Below, piece after piece: positions 1 through 7,277 of a stretch of 13,937 nucleotides of DNA. Both the position numbers and the translations under genes were made by a program. Source of the DNA: Bacteroidales bacterium (GTDB taxonomy: Bacteria; Bacteroidota; Bacteroidia; Bacteroidales; Porphyromonadaceae); NCBI GenBank assembly GCA_004555765.1, contig SFHG01000042.1:1-13937 (forward strand), given 5' to 3'. The number at the start of each line of letters is the position of its first letter. Position 1 is the stretch's first letter. The notes below the pieces were generated by a model that ran no database searches, was not told the DNA's origin, and was given only the letters and a program-made list of their open reading frames with translations.

Positions 1-48
1 TCCAATCGAGAACCTTTGCCCAAAATTTTGATTTCGGGAGAATTGAGG

Positions 49-861
49 TCATAAGATAAGTAAAGTGAGTGCCATTACCGCCATACCGATCACGAGACCA
101 AGGATCGCGAGATGGTGTTTGCCATAAGCTTCGGCCGTCGGCAGGAGTTCGTCCAATGAGATGTAGACCATAATGCCGGCGATGCCGGCGTTAAGTATCG
201 CAAGGAGCGAAGGTGTAAGGAATGGCGAAAGGATGAGATAAGCCACGAAGGCACCGACCGGCTCGGCAAGCCCGGAGGAAAAAGAGACCCAAAAGGCTTT
301 TTTGCGGTTGCCGGACGCGTAAAAGATAGGCACGGCGACAGAGATGCCTTCGGGGATGTTGTGGATAGCTATGGCGACGGCAATGGGTATGGCAAGCGTC
401 GTGTCATTGAGGGCAGTAAGGAAAGTGACCATCCCCTCTGGAAAGTTGTGTATCGCGATGACAATCGCGCTCATCAGACCTACCCTGTGCAGGCTACCCT
501 GTCTGTCCGGTGAGGGGGCTTGTGACCCGGCAATATCTTCGACAGCGTGAACTTCGTGGGGGTTTTCGTCCTCCGGAATCACGAAGTCGAGCAACATAAT
601 CAGCAGGATGCCCCCGAAAAAAGCCAGCACACCGAAGAGTTCACCCCTAAAGTCCCCATAAGCGGATTTGAGAGCTTCCAGAGAGAAAGACAACAGTTCC
701 ATAAAGGAAATGTAAATCATCACTCCTGCCGAAAGCCCAAGGGAGAGAGCCAAAAGGGAAGTATTGGTTCGCTTGGCCACCAACGCAATGCCACTCCCGA
801 TACCGGTCGAAAGCCCAGCGAAAAGTGTCAGTCCAAGGGCGTAAAGCACTGCCGAATCCAT
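49..861 (-). CDS. zupT: ZIP-family divalent metal (zinc) transporter ZupT
   Basis: This inner-membrane protein of the ZIP family takes up Zn2+ and probably other divalent metals into the cytoplasm. The 270-residue product is close to the usual bacterial ZupT length (about 257-270). About eight hydrophobic segments are visible. The two metal-site motifs HNFPEG (138-143) and HNIPEG (167-172) lie in the fourth and fifth segments, and SSGLAEPVG (195-203) is also family-typical. A hydrophilic loop at about 96-126 contains several His and acidic residues (PEDENPHEVHAVED), as expected for the variable metal-binding loop. The start is ATG at 861. It lies 21 bases after the murF stop on the same strand, so it is probably co-transcribed as the last gene of the run. 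No clear terminator is seen in the 48 bases downstream, only the 10-base palindrome CAAAATTTTG at 21-30. Family assignment is firm; the preferred metal is inferred. Confidence 0.93.
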   Translation of the reverse strand: MDSAVLYALGLTLFAGLSTGIGSGIALVAKRTNTSLLALSLGLSAGVMIYISFMELLSFSLEALKSAYGDFRGELFGVLAFFGGILLIMLLDFVIPEDENPHEVHAVEDIAGSQAPSPDRQGSLHRVGLMSAIVIAIHNFPEGMVTFLTALNDTTLAIPIAVAIAIHNIPEGISVAVPIFYASGNRKKAFWVSFSSGLAEPVGAFVAYLILSPFLTPSLLAILNAGIAGIMVYISLDELLPTAEAYGKHHLAILGLVIGMAVMALTLLIL

Positions 862-882
862 AAGTCTGAGAGATGCGGGACG

Positions 883-2202
883 TTATTGATAAAGCTCCCG
901 GAGTGCGGAGAGAACTTTTTCCAAAGCGATGCCGCGAGATCCTTTTATGAGGATGCAGGAGCCTGCAGGGATTCGGATGTCGGAGAGGTGACTCACAAGA
1001 TCGTCCGAAGTCTCATACACGGGAAAAGTACCCTCACCCGCCTTACGAAACTCTTTACCGCACAAATAGGGTGTGATTTCGGGCTCCGACTTGAGCCACT
1101 CGACCACTGCAGTGTGCTCGGCTTCGGAAGCCGTCCCAAGCTCCAGCATATCCCCGAGGATGGCAATCTTCCGTGGGAGAGAGAGCTCAGCCAAGTTCTT
1201 GAGCGCCGCCATCATACTGGAGGGGTTGGCGTTGTAGGCATCCATAATCACGGTGATGCCGTCACTCCATTCGATAACCTGCGAGCGACTATTCGAAGGG
1301 TGATATCCTTCGACAGCCGTTTTGATCTGCTCCGGGCGAATCCCGAAGTACAAGCCCACAGCCGTGGCAGCAAGAACGTTTTGGTAGTTGTATTTTCCCG
1401 TGAGGTGGGTTAGAATCTCTATGGGTTCTTCAGCCGTAAAGACGCACAGTTCAAGAAAAGGATGATCGCGGAGGATGACACCCGAGAGATCCGGGTGCTT
1501 GTCTTTGTCCAACCCATAAGTAATCGCAGCAAAAGAAGCCCATTTGGCAAAAAGCCTCGGGTCATCCGCGTTGAGGAAATAAGTGCCTCCGTGTGCTTTG
1601 AGGAACTCCGGCAGTTCGCTTTTGGCCTCAAGCACCCCTTCTATCGAACCAAAGCCTTCAAGGTGCGCTTTACCCACATTCGTAATCAGCCCGGCTGTCG
1701 GGTGAGCGATAGAGGCCAAAAGCGCGATTTCACCCGCCCCTGAGGCTCCCATTTCTACAAGCGCGATCTCGTGCTCTTCCGTAAGCCGGAGCAACGTCAG
1801 AGGTACCCCGATATGGTTATTGAGGTTCCCCTCGGTGGAAAGAACGGCGTACTTTTGGGCGAGCACAGAGCGGGTCAGCTCTTTCGTCGTCGTCTTCCCA
1901 TTGGTTCCCGTTATGGCGATTACCGGGATGTCAAAGTGCATCCTATGGGTGTGTGCCAATTCCTGCAACGCCACGAGCGTATCCGGCACATACAGGCACC
2001 GATTGTCTTTCCTGACAAGCTCTTCGTCGCTTACGACTGCACAAGCCGCCCCATCCCTAAGAGCCTGGAGCGCAAACGCATTCCCGTCAAAACGGGGACC
2101 GGAAAGTGCAAAGAAAAAGTCTCCTTTCTCCACCTTGCGCGAATCCGTGCAGATATGGGGATGCTTTAGGAAATAGGGGTAAAGAGTAGAATTGGCATTC
2201 AT
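883..2202 (-). CDS. murF: UDP-N-acetylmuramoyl-tripeptide--D-alanyl-D-alanine ligase MurF
   Basis: MurF is a cytoplasmic ATP-dependent ligase that adds D-Ala-D-Ala to UDP-MurNAc-tripeptide, completing the cytoplasmic peptidoglycan precursor. With the chosen ATG the product is 439 residues. The N-terminal UDP-binding domain includes TDSRKVEKGDFFFAL (about 19-33). The Mur-ligase ATP loop GTNGKTT is at 99-105, NLNNHIGVPLT at 127-137, and the MurF-typical DAYNANPSSM at 321-330. LGDMLELG (349-356) and IKGSRGIALEKV (419-430) lie in the C-terminal domain. The frame stays open upstream to a GTG at 2268, but those 22 extra residues do not resemble the family, so ATG at 2202 (MNANSTLYPYF) is preferred. 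It lies downstream of tyrS after 140 bases and 21 bases ahead of zupT. No other mur genes are nearby, so it sits outside the usual division and cell-wall cluster. Confidence 0.96.
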   Translation of the reverse strand: MNANSTLYPYFLKHPHICTDSRKVEKGDFFFALSGPRFDGNAFALQALRDGAACAVVSDEELVRKDNRCLYVPDTLVALQELAHTHRMHFDIPVIAITGTNGKTTTKELTRSVLAQKYAVLSTEGNLNNHIGVPLTLLRLTEEHEIALVEMGASGAGEIALLASIAHPTAGLITNVGKAHLEGFGSIEGVLEAKSELPEFLKAHGGTYFLNADDPRLFAKWASFAAITYGLDKDKHPDLSGVILRDHPFLELCVFTAEEPIEILTHLTGKYNYQNVLAATAVGLYFGIRPEQIKTAVEGYHPSNSRSQVIEWSDGITVIMDAYNANPSSMMAALKNLAELSLPRKIAILGDMLELGTASEAEHTAVVEWLKSEPEITPYLCGKEFRKAGEGTFPVYETSDDLVSHLSDIRIPAGSCILIKGSRGIALEKVLSALRELYQ

Positions 2203-2266
2203 AGCGGGAGAATAAAAGTCCTCGAAATCAATCGCAATCTCATACGGACACAGAAAGACTCGAGAC

Positions 2267-2322
2267 ACGTACCGAGCTTTTCGGACGGTTCAGACCGAGA
2301 AAAGATTCCGGTACGTACCGAG
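2267..2322. repeat. Palindrome, direct repeat and hairpin cluster in the tyrS-murF gap
   Basis: The 10-mer ACGTACCGAG occurs twice as a direct repeat, at 2267-2276 and 2313-2322. The second copy overlaps the perfect 12-base palindrome CGGTACGTACCG (2309-2320). Between them, 2277-2304 reads on the minus strand as a hairpin: outer arms CTTTTC and GAAAAG, inner arms CGGT and ACCG around a CTGA loop. It follows the tyrS stop and precedes murF, so on the minus strand it could be an attenuator-like hairpin or a weak terminator, but there is no T-run. It could equally be a protein-binding site. The symmetry is read directly from the sequence; any function is unknown. Confidence 0.45.
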
Positions 2323-2342
2323 ATCAGGGGGGTCCTGTATGG

Positions 2343-3632
2343 TCACTCGAATCGCAATAGGAAGTAATTTTTGCGACCCTTTTGGACGATCATATACTTG
2401 TCGTCGATCAAGTCGTCTGCGGAGGGCGCGTACTGTTCGCTCTCGAGCTTCTCTTTATTGAGGCTGACGCCACCGCTCTGGATGAGCTTACGGAGCTCGC
2501 CTTTGCTCTTGAAGAAACCGGCTTTTTCGACCAAAAGATCCAATACCCCGCCTCCGAGATTATCCTTTGAGACAACAGCCATCGGCACGCCTTCGAAGAC
2601 GGAAAGGAATGTCTCTTCGTCCACGCTCTTGAGCGTGTCTTTAGTGGCGTTGCCGAAGAGGATTTCGCTGGCTTTTACACTGTTTTCGTAGTCTTCTTTG
2701 GAGTGGACAAGGATGGTGAGTTCTTCGGCGAGTTTCTTTTGCATCGGTCTCAAGTGCGGAGCCGTTGCCTGTTCGTTCTCAAGCGCTTCGATCTCGTCTT
2801 TGGAGAGAGAGGTAAAGATACGGATAAAGCGTCCGGCATCTTCATCGGACACATTGAGCCAAAACTGGTAGAACTTATAGGGCGAAGTGTACCTCCGGTC
2901 AAGCCAAACGTTACCACTCTCGGTCTTTCCGAACTTGGTGCCGTCCGCCTTTGTAATCAGCGGGCAGGTAATCGCATAAGCGTCCGTAGCTCCCTGAGTA
3001 CGACGAATAAGCTCCATCCCTGTGGTGATATTGCCCCACTGGTCGGAGCCACCGAGCTGGAGCCGGCAGTTTTCGTTTTTGTAGAGGTAGAGGTAATCGT
3101 AGCCCTGGAGAAGCTGGTAGGAGAATTCCGTGAAAGAGAGTCCGGACTGTGCATTTGCTTCAAGGCGTTTCTTTACAGAGTCTTTGCTCATCATATAGTT
3201 CACGGTGATGTGCTTACCGATGTCGCGAATGAAGTTGAGGAAAGAGTAATCTTTCATCCAATCATAGTTGTTGAGCAACTTTGCGGCATTAGGGGCATCA
3301 CTCTCGAAATCAAGGAACTTGGCGAGCTGCGCTTTGATCGCCTCCTGATTGTGGCGCAGAGTCTCTTCGTCAAGCAGCGTGCGCTCGGCCGCCTTCAGAG
3401 ACGGGTCGCCGATCATACCCGTGGCACCACCGACTACTGCTATCGGACGGTGTCCTGCTCTCTGGAGATGGCGAAGCATCATTACGCCTACGAGGTGACC
3501 GATATGAAGGGAATCGGCGGTGGGGTCTATCCCCACATAACCGCTGACCATCCCTTTATTAAGAGCTTCTTCAGTACCGGGGATGATGTCGTGAATCATC
3601 CCTCTCCAAGTTAGTTCTTCTACAAAATTCAT
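2343..3632 (-). CDS. tyrS: Tyrosine--tRNA ligase (TyrRS)
   Basis: This cytoplasmic class Ic aminoacyl-tRNA synthetase charges tRNA-Tyr with tyrosine. The product is 429 residues, normal for bacterial TyrRS. The Rossmann catalytic domain has HIGH at 43-46 (SLHIGHLVG) and the tyrosine-pocket sequence YQLLQGYDY at 172-180. GGSDQWGNIT is at 194-203, and the KMSKS-equivalent loop reads KFGKT at 233-237, which is the TyrRS version. The C-terminal part, from about residue 360, has the S4 RNA-binding domain pattern (ELRKLIQSGGVSLN). The ATG at 3632 fits the family N-terminus. It lies 50 bases after the nhaA stop on the same strand, with a possible imperfect promoter in that gap. Confidence 0.97.
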   Translation of the reverse strand: MNFVEELTWRGMIHDIIPGTEEALNKGMVSGYVGIDPTADSLHIGHLVGVMMLRHLQRAGHRPIAVVGGATGMIGDPSLKAAERTLLDEETLRHNQEAIKAQLAKFLDFESDAPNAAKLLNNYDWMKDYSFLNFIRDIGKHITVNYMMSKDSVKKRLEANAQSGLSFTEFSYQLLQGYDYLYLYKNENCRLQLGGSDQWGNITTGMELIRRTQGATDAYAITCPLITKADGTKFGKTESGNVWLDRRYTSPYKFYQFWLNVSDEDAGRFIRIFTSLSKDEIEALENEQATAPHLRPMQKKLAEELTILVHSKEDYENSVKASEILFGNATKDTLKSVDEETFLSVFEGVPMAVVSKDNLGGGVLDLLVEKAGFFKSKGELRKLIQSGGVSLNKEKLESEQYAPSADDLIDDKYMIVQKGRKNYFLLRFE

Positions 3633-3652
3633 ATTTGGGAATAAGTGTGTGT

Positions 3653-3660
3653 CAAATAAA
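3653..3660 (-). promoter_or_regulatory. Possible -7 element for tyrS
   Basis: On the minus strand this reads TTTATTTG, one mismatch from the Bacteroidota -7 consensus TAnnTTTG, about 20 bases before the tyrS ATG. No good TTTG -33 element is seen at the expected distance, so this is tentative. tyrS could instead be read through from nhaA. Confidence 0.3.
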
Positions 3661-3682
3661 CGTTACGCGTGTAAAAGGAGGG

Positions 3683-5071
3683 TCACGAAAGTTCGGCACC
3701 CGTCATTTTTTCTTTATGTTCTTTATTCAATATCGCTCGAAGTACAAAGTAAGCCATAATTCCGGAGAAAAGCGAACCGACAAGGACGCCCATTTTTGCT
3801 TCATTAAGCAACTTCGAGGAAAGGTCGCCTACAACAGAAGGATCAAAAGCCAAAGTGGCGAGGAAAAGAGCCACAGTAAACCCGATACCGCCAAAAATAG
3901 AGAGCCCGAAGAGGTTTCTTGTGGTCATATGCTTGGGATACTTTGCCAATCCAAGTTTGCAGGACAACCAAGTGAAGCCAAAAATACCGACCGTCTTCCC
4001 GACCAAGAGTCCCAAGACTATGGCCAGCGGGATGCCGACGAGCTCACTCGCTTCAAAAGCTCCGAGTGTCACACCCGCATTGCTGAACGCGAAGAGTGGA
4101 AGAATCACGTAGTTTACGAAAGGAGAGACTTGGCGGAACATCCGCTGGGTAAGGTTATAGGTATTCGTAAGTGTCACTTTCGCACTGAATACCTTCTCTA
4201 AAAGGTCATCCTCCATAAAGCAGTGCGCAGGGAGGTTTTTCTTGTGATCCTCTTCAAGTTCCGTGCTCATCCACTTGAGTTTATTGAGCAGTTCCCCTCT
4301 GGAAGAAAGAGGTCTGTGCGGGATAGCCAGCCCCATCAGTACGCCTGCAATCGTCGCGTGTACTCCGGAGTGGAGGAAGAAAAGCCATGATACAAAGAAG
4401 AGCAGATAATAGAGCGAGATGCGCCTCACTCTCGTATAGCCGAGCAGAAAAGCCACCAATGCGGTCAAAACACCAAGCCCCAACATCAAGAGGTTGATGC
4501 CCCCTGAGTAGAAGACGGCTATCACGATGATGCCACCGATGTCGTCAGCCACGGCCAGCGTCATTAGAAAGACCTTGAGTGTCGTCGGGACTTTGCTGCC
4601 GAGAAGTGCGAGGACGGCAAGGGAGAAAGCGATATCCGTAGCCATCGGGATCGCTGCCCCGTGCAGCTGCGCCGGTTCGTGTGCGACGGCGATGTAAACC
4701 AAAACCGGCACAATCATCCCGCCCAAGGCCGCAATAACGGGAAGCATGGCATCGCGAAAGTTTGAGAGCGAACCCTCCAAGAGCTCGTGCTTGATCTCAA
4801 GCCCCACGGTGAAGAAGAATATGGCCATCAGGAAGTCGTTAATGAATAGACCGACATTCATCGAATGACCGTGGACTTGGAAGAGGTCGAAGCCTGCGAC
4901 CGAAAAGCTTATGGGGATATTCAAAAAGGCAAAGTACCCATCCGCAAGCGACGTATTGGCTGCAATGAGCGCTATGATGGTCGCTATGAAGAGGTATGCC
5001 GAAGAATTGAGCCCTGCTATGTACTCGAAAATCGATTTTCTTCCGGGAGTTTTGACACCTGAGGCTTTCAT
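3683..5071 (-). CDS. nhaA: Na+/H+ antiporter NhaA
   Basis: NhaA is an inner-membrane antiporter that exports Na+ in exchange for H+, serving pH and sodium homeostasis. The 462-residue product has about 11-12 hydrophobic segments and clear NhaA signatures: FFFTVGLEIKHELLEGSL (85-102), ATDIAFSLAVLALLG (144-158) and LAVADDIGG (172-180). D146, D176 and D177 correspond to the Na+-binding aspartates D133, D163 and D164 of E. coli NhaA. K359 in LLVGKTVGIF corresponds to K300. It is longer than E. coli NhaA (388 residues). Much of the excess is a polar segment at about 255-315, rich in Lys and Glu, between two membrane helices, which I believe is common in NhaA of this phylum. The ATG at 5071 fits the family start. 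It lies 59 bases after the mrp stop; no TAnnTTTG element is seen in that gap, so transcription from trmB-mrp is possible. Confidence 0.95.
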   Translation of the reverse strand: MKASGVKTPGRKSIFEYIAGLNSSAYLFIATIIALIAANTSLADGYFAFLNIPISFSVAGFDLFQVHGHSMNVGLFINDFLMAIFFFTVGLEIKHELLEGSLSNFRDAMLPVIAALGGMIVPVLVYIAVAHEPAQLHGAAIPMATDIAFSLAVLALLGSKVPTTLKVFLMTLAVADDIGGIIVIAVFYSGGINLLMLGLGVLTALVAFLLGYTRVRRISLYYLLFFVSWLFFLHSGVHATIAGVLMGLAIPHRPLSSRGELLNKLKWMSTELEEDHKKNLPAHCFMEDDLLEKVFSAKVTLTNTYNLTQRMFRQVSPFVNYVILPLFAFSNAGVTLGAFEASELVGIPLAIVLGLLVGKTVGIFGFTWLSCKLGLAKYPKHMTTRNLFGLSIFGGIGFTVALFLATLAFDPSVVGDLSSKLLNEAKMGVLVGSLFSGIMAYFVLRAILNKEHKEKMTGAELS

Positions 5072-5130
5072 ACTCGATAATGTGGTTTTTTAGAGTTGAT
5101 TAAGCGGTTTATACAGGAATAGTTTTCTCT

Positions 5131-6255
5131 TTACTTTACGTTTACTTCCACTTTATGGGTGGGGGCGAGCGTCGCATTTCTCTCGTTCACGGCTTCGACG
5201 AGTCTCTCTGCAAGTTCGCCGAAAGCTATGCCCATGATGGTCTCCGTATTCAGGGCGATGGGGGCACCCTTGTCCGCAGCTTCGCGTACGCTTTGTACGA
5301 GCGGAATCTGAGCCAGGAGCTTCGTGCCGGTCTCTTCGGCCAATCTGCGTCCGCCACCTTCCCCGAAAATGAAATACTTGTTATCCGGAAGCTCGGCAGG
5401 CGTAAACCAGCTCATATTCTCCACCACACCAAGAACCGGTACATTTATTTTCTCGTCCTGGAACATCGAGATACCCTTACGTGCGTCATCCGTGGATACA
5501 CTCTGAGGGGTCGTCACGACTATGGCTCCGGTAATGCCGAGCGTCTGGATCAGCGTGAGGTGGATGTCGCTCGTGCCTGGAGGAAGATCCACGAGGAGAA
5601 AATCAAGCTCGCCCCAGTTACCTTCCCGTATCAGCTGACCGATGGCATTGGAAGCCATCGATCCACGCCAGATGATGGCATTCTCCTTTTGGACAAAGAA
5701 CCCGATGCTGAGCATCTTTACGCCATAATTAAGCACGGGATCGATGAGTTCCTTATTGCCCACAGTGACAAGTACCGGACGCGCCTCTTCGACGTTCATC
5801 ATTCTTGGAATACTCGGACCGTAAATGTCGGCATCAAGGAGTCCGACTTTGTACCCCATCTGTGCAAGCGCTACGGCGAGGTTCGTCGTGATGGTGCTCT
5901 TACCCACCCCGCCTTTACCGCTTGATACGGCGATGATGTTTTTCACGCCCGAGAGCGGTTGTTCCGCTTCCTGAGCCTGGCTTTGTGGGACTTCGGGGAA
6001 AAGCGGTGTAATCGCCACGTCTACGTGCGGTCCTATTTCCCGCTTCAACGCTGCTTCGGAAGCCTTTAGAATTGATTTGTAGAAGGGGTCTTTGGCTTTC
6101 TTGAACCGGATGGAAAAAGTCACTTGGTTACCCGAAATCCGGATGTCGTCTTGGAGCATACCTCCTGAGACAATGTTTCCCTCTTCGCCCGGGTAACGGA
6201 CGCTTTTGAGGGCATCTATGATAAGCTGCGGGTACAGCTGTTGCTTTTCTGTCAT
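5131..6255 (-). CDS. mrp: Mrp/ApbC/NBP35-family P-loop ATPase, cysteine-free
   Basis: Members of the Mrp/ApbC/NBP35 family of MinD-like ATPases bind and transfer Fe-S clusters in the cytoplasm. The 374-residue product begins with a MIP18-like (DUF59) domain at about 8-85, including GNIVSGGMLQDDIRISG. The ATPase domain follows: deviant Walker A SGKGGVGKST at 112-121, LLDADIYGPSIPRM at 139-152, and LVDLPPGTSD at 221-230. Where well-studied Mrp proteins have a CxxC cluster motif after VENMS, this one reads VENMSWFTPAELPDNKY (278-294). Reading the whole protein I find no cysteine at all, so cysteine-ligated cluster binding is not possible for this chain alone. The ATG (6253-6255) overlaps the trmB stop as ATGA, which implies translational coupling. 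Family membership is secure; the Fe-S carrier role is doubtful here. Confidence 0.93.
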   Translation of the reverse strand: MTEKQQLYPQLIIDALKSVRYPGEEGNIVSGGMLQDDIRISGNQVTFSIRFKKAKDPFYKSILKASEAALKREIGPHVDVAITPLFPEVPQSQAQEAEQPLSGVKNIIAVSSGKGGVGKSTITTNLAVALAQMGYKVGLLDADIYGPSIPRMMNVEEARPVLVTVGNKELIDPVLNYGVKMLSIGFFVQKENAIIWRGSMASNAIGQLIREGNWGELDFLLVDLPPGTSDIHLTLIQTLGITGAIVVTTPQSVSTDDARKGISMFQDEKINVPVLGVVENMSWFTPAELPDNKYFIFGEGGGRRLAEETGTKLLAQIPLVQSVREAADKGAPIALNTETIMGIAFGELAERLVEAVNERNATLAPTHKVEVNVK

Positions 6256-7040
6256 GGTTTGATTTCTGTTCCTATCTTTTCACTCGCAGCGAGGGAGGAG
6301 TAATTTCGCCCGAAACTGCGATAGGTGTCAAATTCTATTTCGACGTCGGGTTCCACGGCTCCGTCGACTTTCTCATTCAAAGCGAAAGAGAGGTATTTTA
6401 TCGTCAGCCCTCTGCCGATCCATTGATTCTCGTAGTAGGTCCTTATCTCTTGGAGCGGACCGCGAGCCCCACCCTCTTCGTGGACATCCACAATATCGCT
6501 TAGGAGGGTCAAGCCATTCTCCAAGACTACGGCTTTCGTGTACGTGTAGAGGAAAGGCGAGTCCGTCTTCAGATGCACTTTCCCCTCTTCTTTTGCCAAG
6601 CTGCGGTACAGCTTCAAGAAGTCCACCGAGGTTAGTCTCTTGTGTACTTTCTTCATCTGAGGGTCGGGGAATGTGATCCAGATCTCGTCGACCTCTCCCC
6701 GCTCGAAGAAATGAGCCAATAACTCTATCTCCGTTCGTAGGAAAAAGGCATTTTTCAGACCTTTATTAAACGCATCTTTGGCACCGGTCCAAATCCTGTT
6801 GCCTTTGATGTCGATGCCGACGAAGTTTTTGTCAGGGAAGCGCTCGGCCAGCCCCACAGTATACTCTCCCTTTCCACACCCGAGCTCGAGGACAATCGGG
6901 TTTTCATTGCCGAAAACCTCGGAACCCCAATGCCCTTTGTGCGGAAAGACTTCTCCCGATTTCAGAGACCTGTAAGGGTACTCATATACGTTGGGGAGGA
7001 CTTTTAACTCGGCAAACTTGGCCGTCTTATTCTTACTCAT
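6252..7040 (-). CDS. trmB: tRNA (guanine-N7-)-methyltransferase TrmB
   Basis: TrmB is a SAM-dependent methyltransferase that makes m7G46 in the variable loop of tRNAs. With ATG at 7040 the product is 262 residues. The SAM-binding motif is ELGCGKGEYT (52-61), followed by VGIDIKGNRIW (74-84). The TrmB signature TFPDPQ is at 123-128, followed by the basic stretch KKVHKRLT. HLKTDSPFLY at 156-165 also fits the family. The frame can be extended to a GTG at 7055, but that codon lies within the exact -7 promoter element, so it would be at or before the transcript start; ATG 7040 is the better start. It heads the minus-strand run, and mrp begins within its stop codon. The N-terminus (about residues 1-30) is the Bacteroidota form with NVYEYPYRS. 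Confidence 0.95.
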   Translation of the reverse strand: MSKNKTAKFAELKVLPNVYEYPYRSLKSGEVFPHKGHWGSEVFGNENPIVLELGCGKGEYTVGLAERFPDKNFVGIDIKGNRIWTGAKDAFNKGLKNAFFLRTEIELLAHFFERGEVDEIWITFPDPQMKKVHKRLTSVDFLKLYRSLAKEEGKVHLKTDSPFLYTYTKAVVLENGLTLLSDIVDVHEEGGARGPLQEIRTYYENQWIGRGLTIKYLSFALNEKVDGAVEPDVEIEFDTYRSFGRNYSSLAASEKIGTEIKP

Positions 7041-7054
7041 CGTTAAATCAAACA

Positions 7055-7062
7055 CAAAGTTA
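7055..7062 (-). promoter_or_regulatory. Promoter of trmB-mrp (TAACTTTG -7 element)
   Basis: The minus strand reads TAACTTTG, an exact match to the Bacteroidota primary sigma-factor -7 consensus TAnnTTTG. A TTG lies 21 bases upstream (within TTTCTTGGC) as a plausible -33 element. The transcript would start a few bases before the ATG at 7040, giving a very short leader and ruling out the GTG at 7055. The same octamer occurs before the flavodoxin gene. Confidence 0.65.
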
Positions 7063-7124
7063 ATAAATAGTTCGGGTTAGTGCCAAGAAATACGGACTAA
7101 AAACTTCGATCATTTCTCATACAG

Positions 7125-7144
7125 ACCGAGACAATCAGCTCGGT
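7125..7144. repeat. Small hairpin in the trmB-uvrA divergent gap
   Basis: ACCGAG (7125-7130) and CTCGGT (7139-7144) form perfect 6-base inverted arms around an 8-base loop. The 10-mer CAGACCGAGA that includes the left arm (7122-7131) also occurs at 2291-2300 in the tyrS-murF gap. The gap separates trmB and uvrA, which point away from each other. No T-run follows, so a terminator is unlikely and the role is unknown. Confidence 0.35.
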
Positions 7145-7250
7145 TCGACATAGGCCAAAAGCTCTGTACGACCAAGATGATCTTTCCGACCTGTATCCCC
7201 GCAAGTTCGGATGAGGGTAAATGGGGATAGGTCTCATTCTGTATTTTGGG

Positions 7251-7258
7251 TACCTTTA
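7251..7258 (+). promoter_or_regulatory. Possible -7 element for uvrA
   Basis: TACCTTTA differs from the TAnnTTTG consensus by one base and lies about 19 bases before the preferred uvrA ATG at 7278. No convincing TTTG -33 element is found 19-21 bases upstream. If real, it places the transcript start downstream of the upstream ATG at 7221 and supports the 7278 start. Confidence 0.35.
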
Positions 7259-7277
7259 TGTGTCAAAACGACAGACA

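Noticed and set aside
547..1413. 288-codon plus-strand frame opposite zupT and murF
   Set aside because: The opposite strand encodes two proteins with complete family motifs; this translation resembles no family and crosses a gene boundary.
2203..2268. GTG start giving a longer MurF
   Set aside because: The 22 extra residues do not resemble the family, and the product from ATG 2202 begins where MurF proteins normally do.
2703..3614. 303-codon plus-strand frame opposite tyrS
   Set aside because: It is the antisense shadow of an intact tyrosyl-tRNA synthetase; no domain is recognisable.
7221..7277. Upstream ATG extension of uvrA by 19 residues
   Set aside because: The extra residues are not part of the UvrA N-terminus, and a possible -7 element lies within this stretch; ATG 7278 fits the family.
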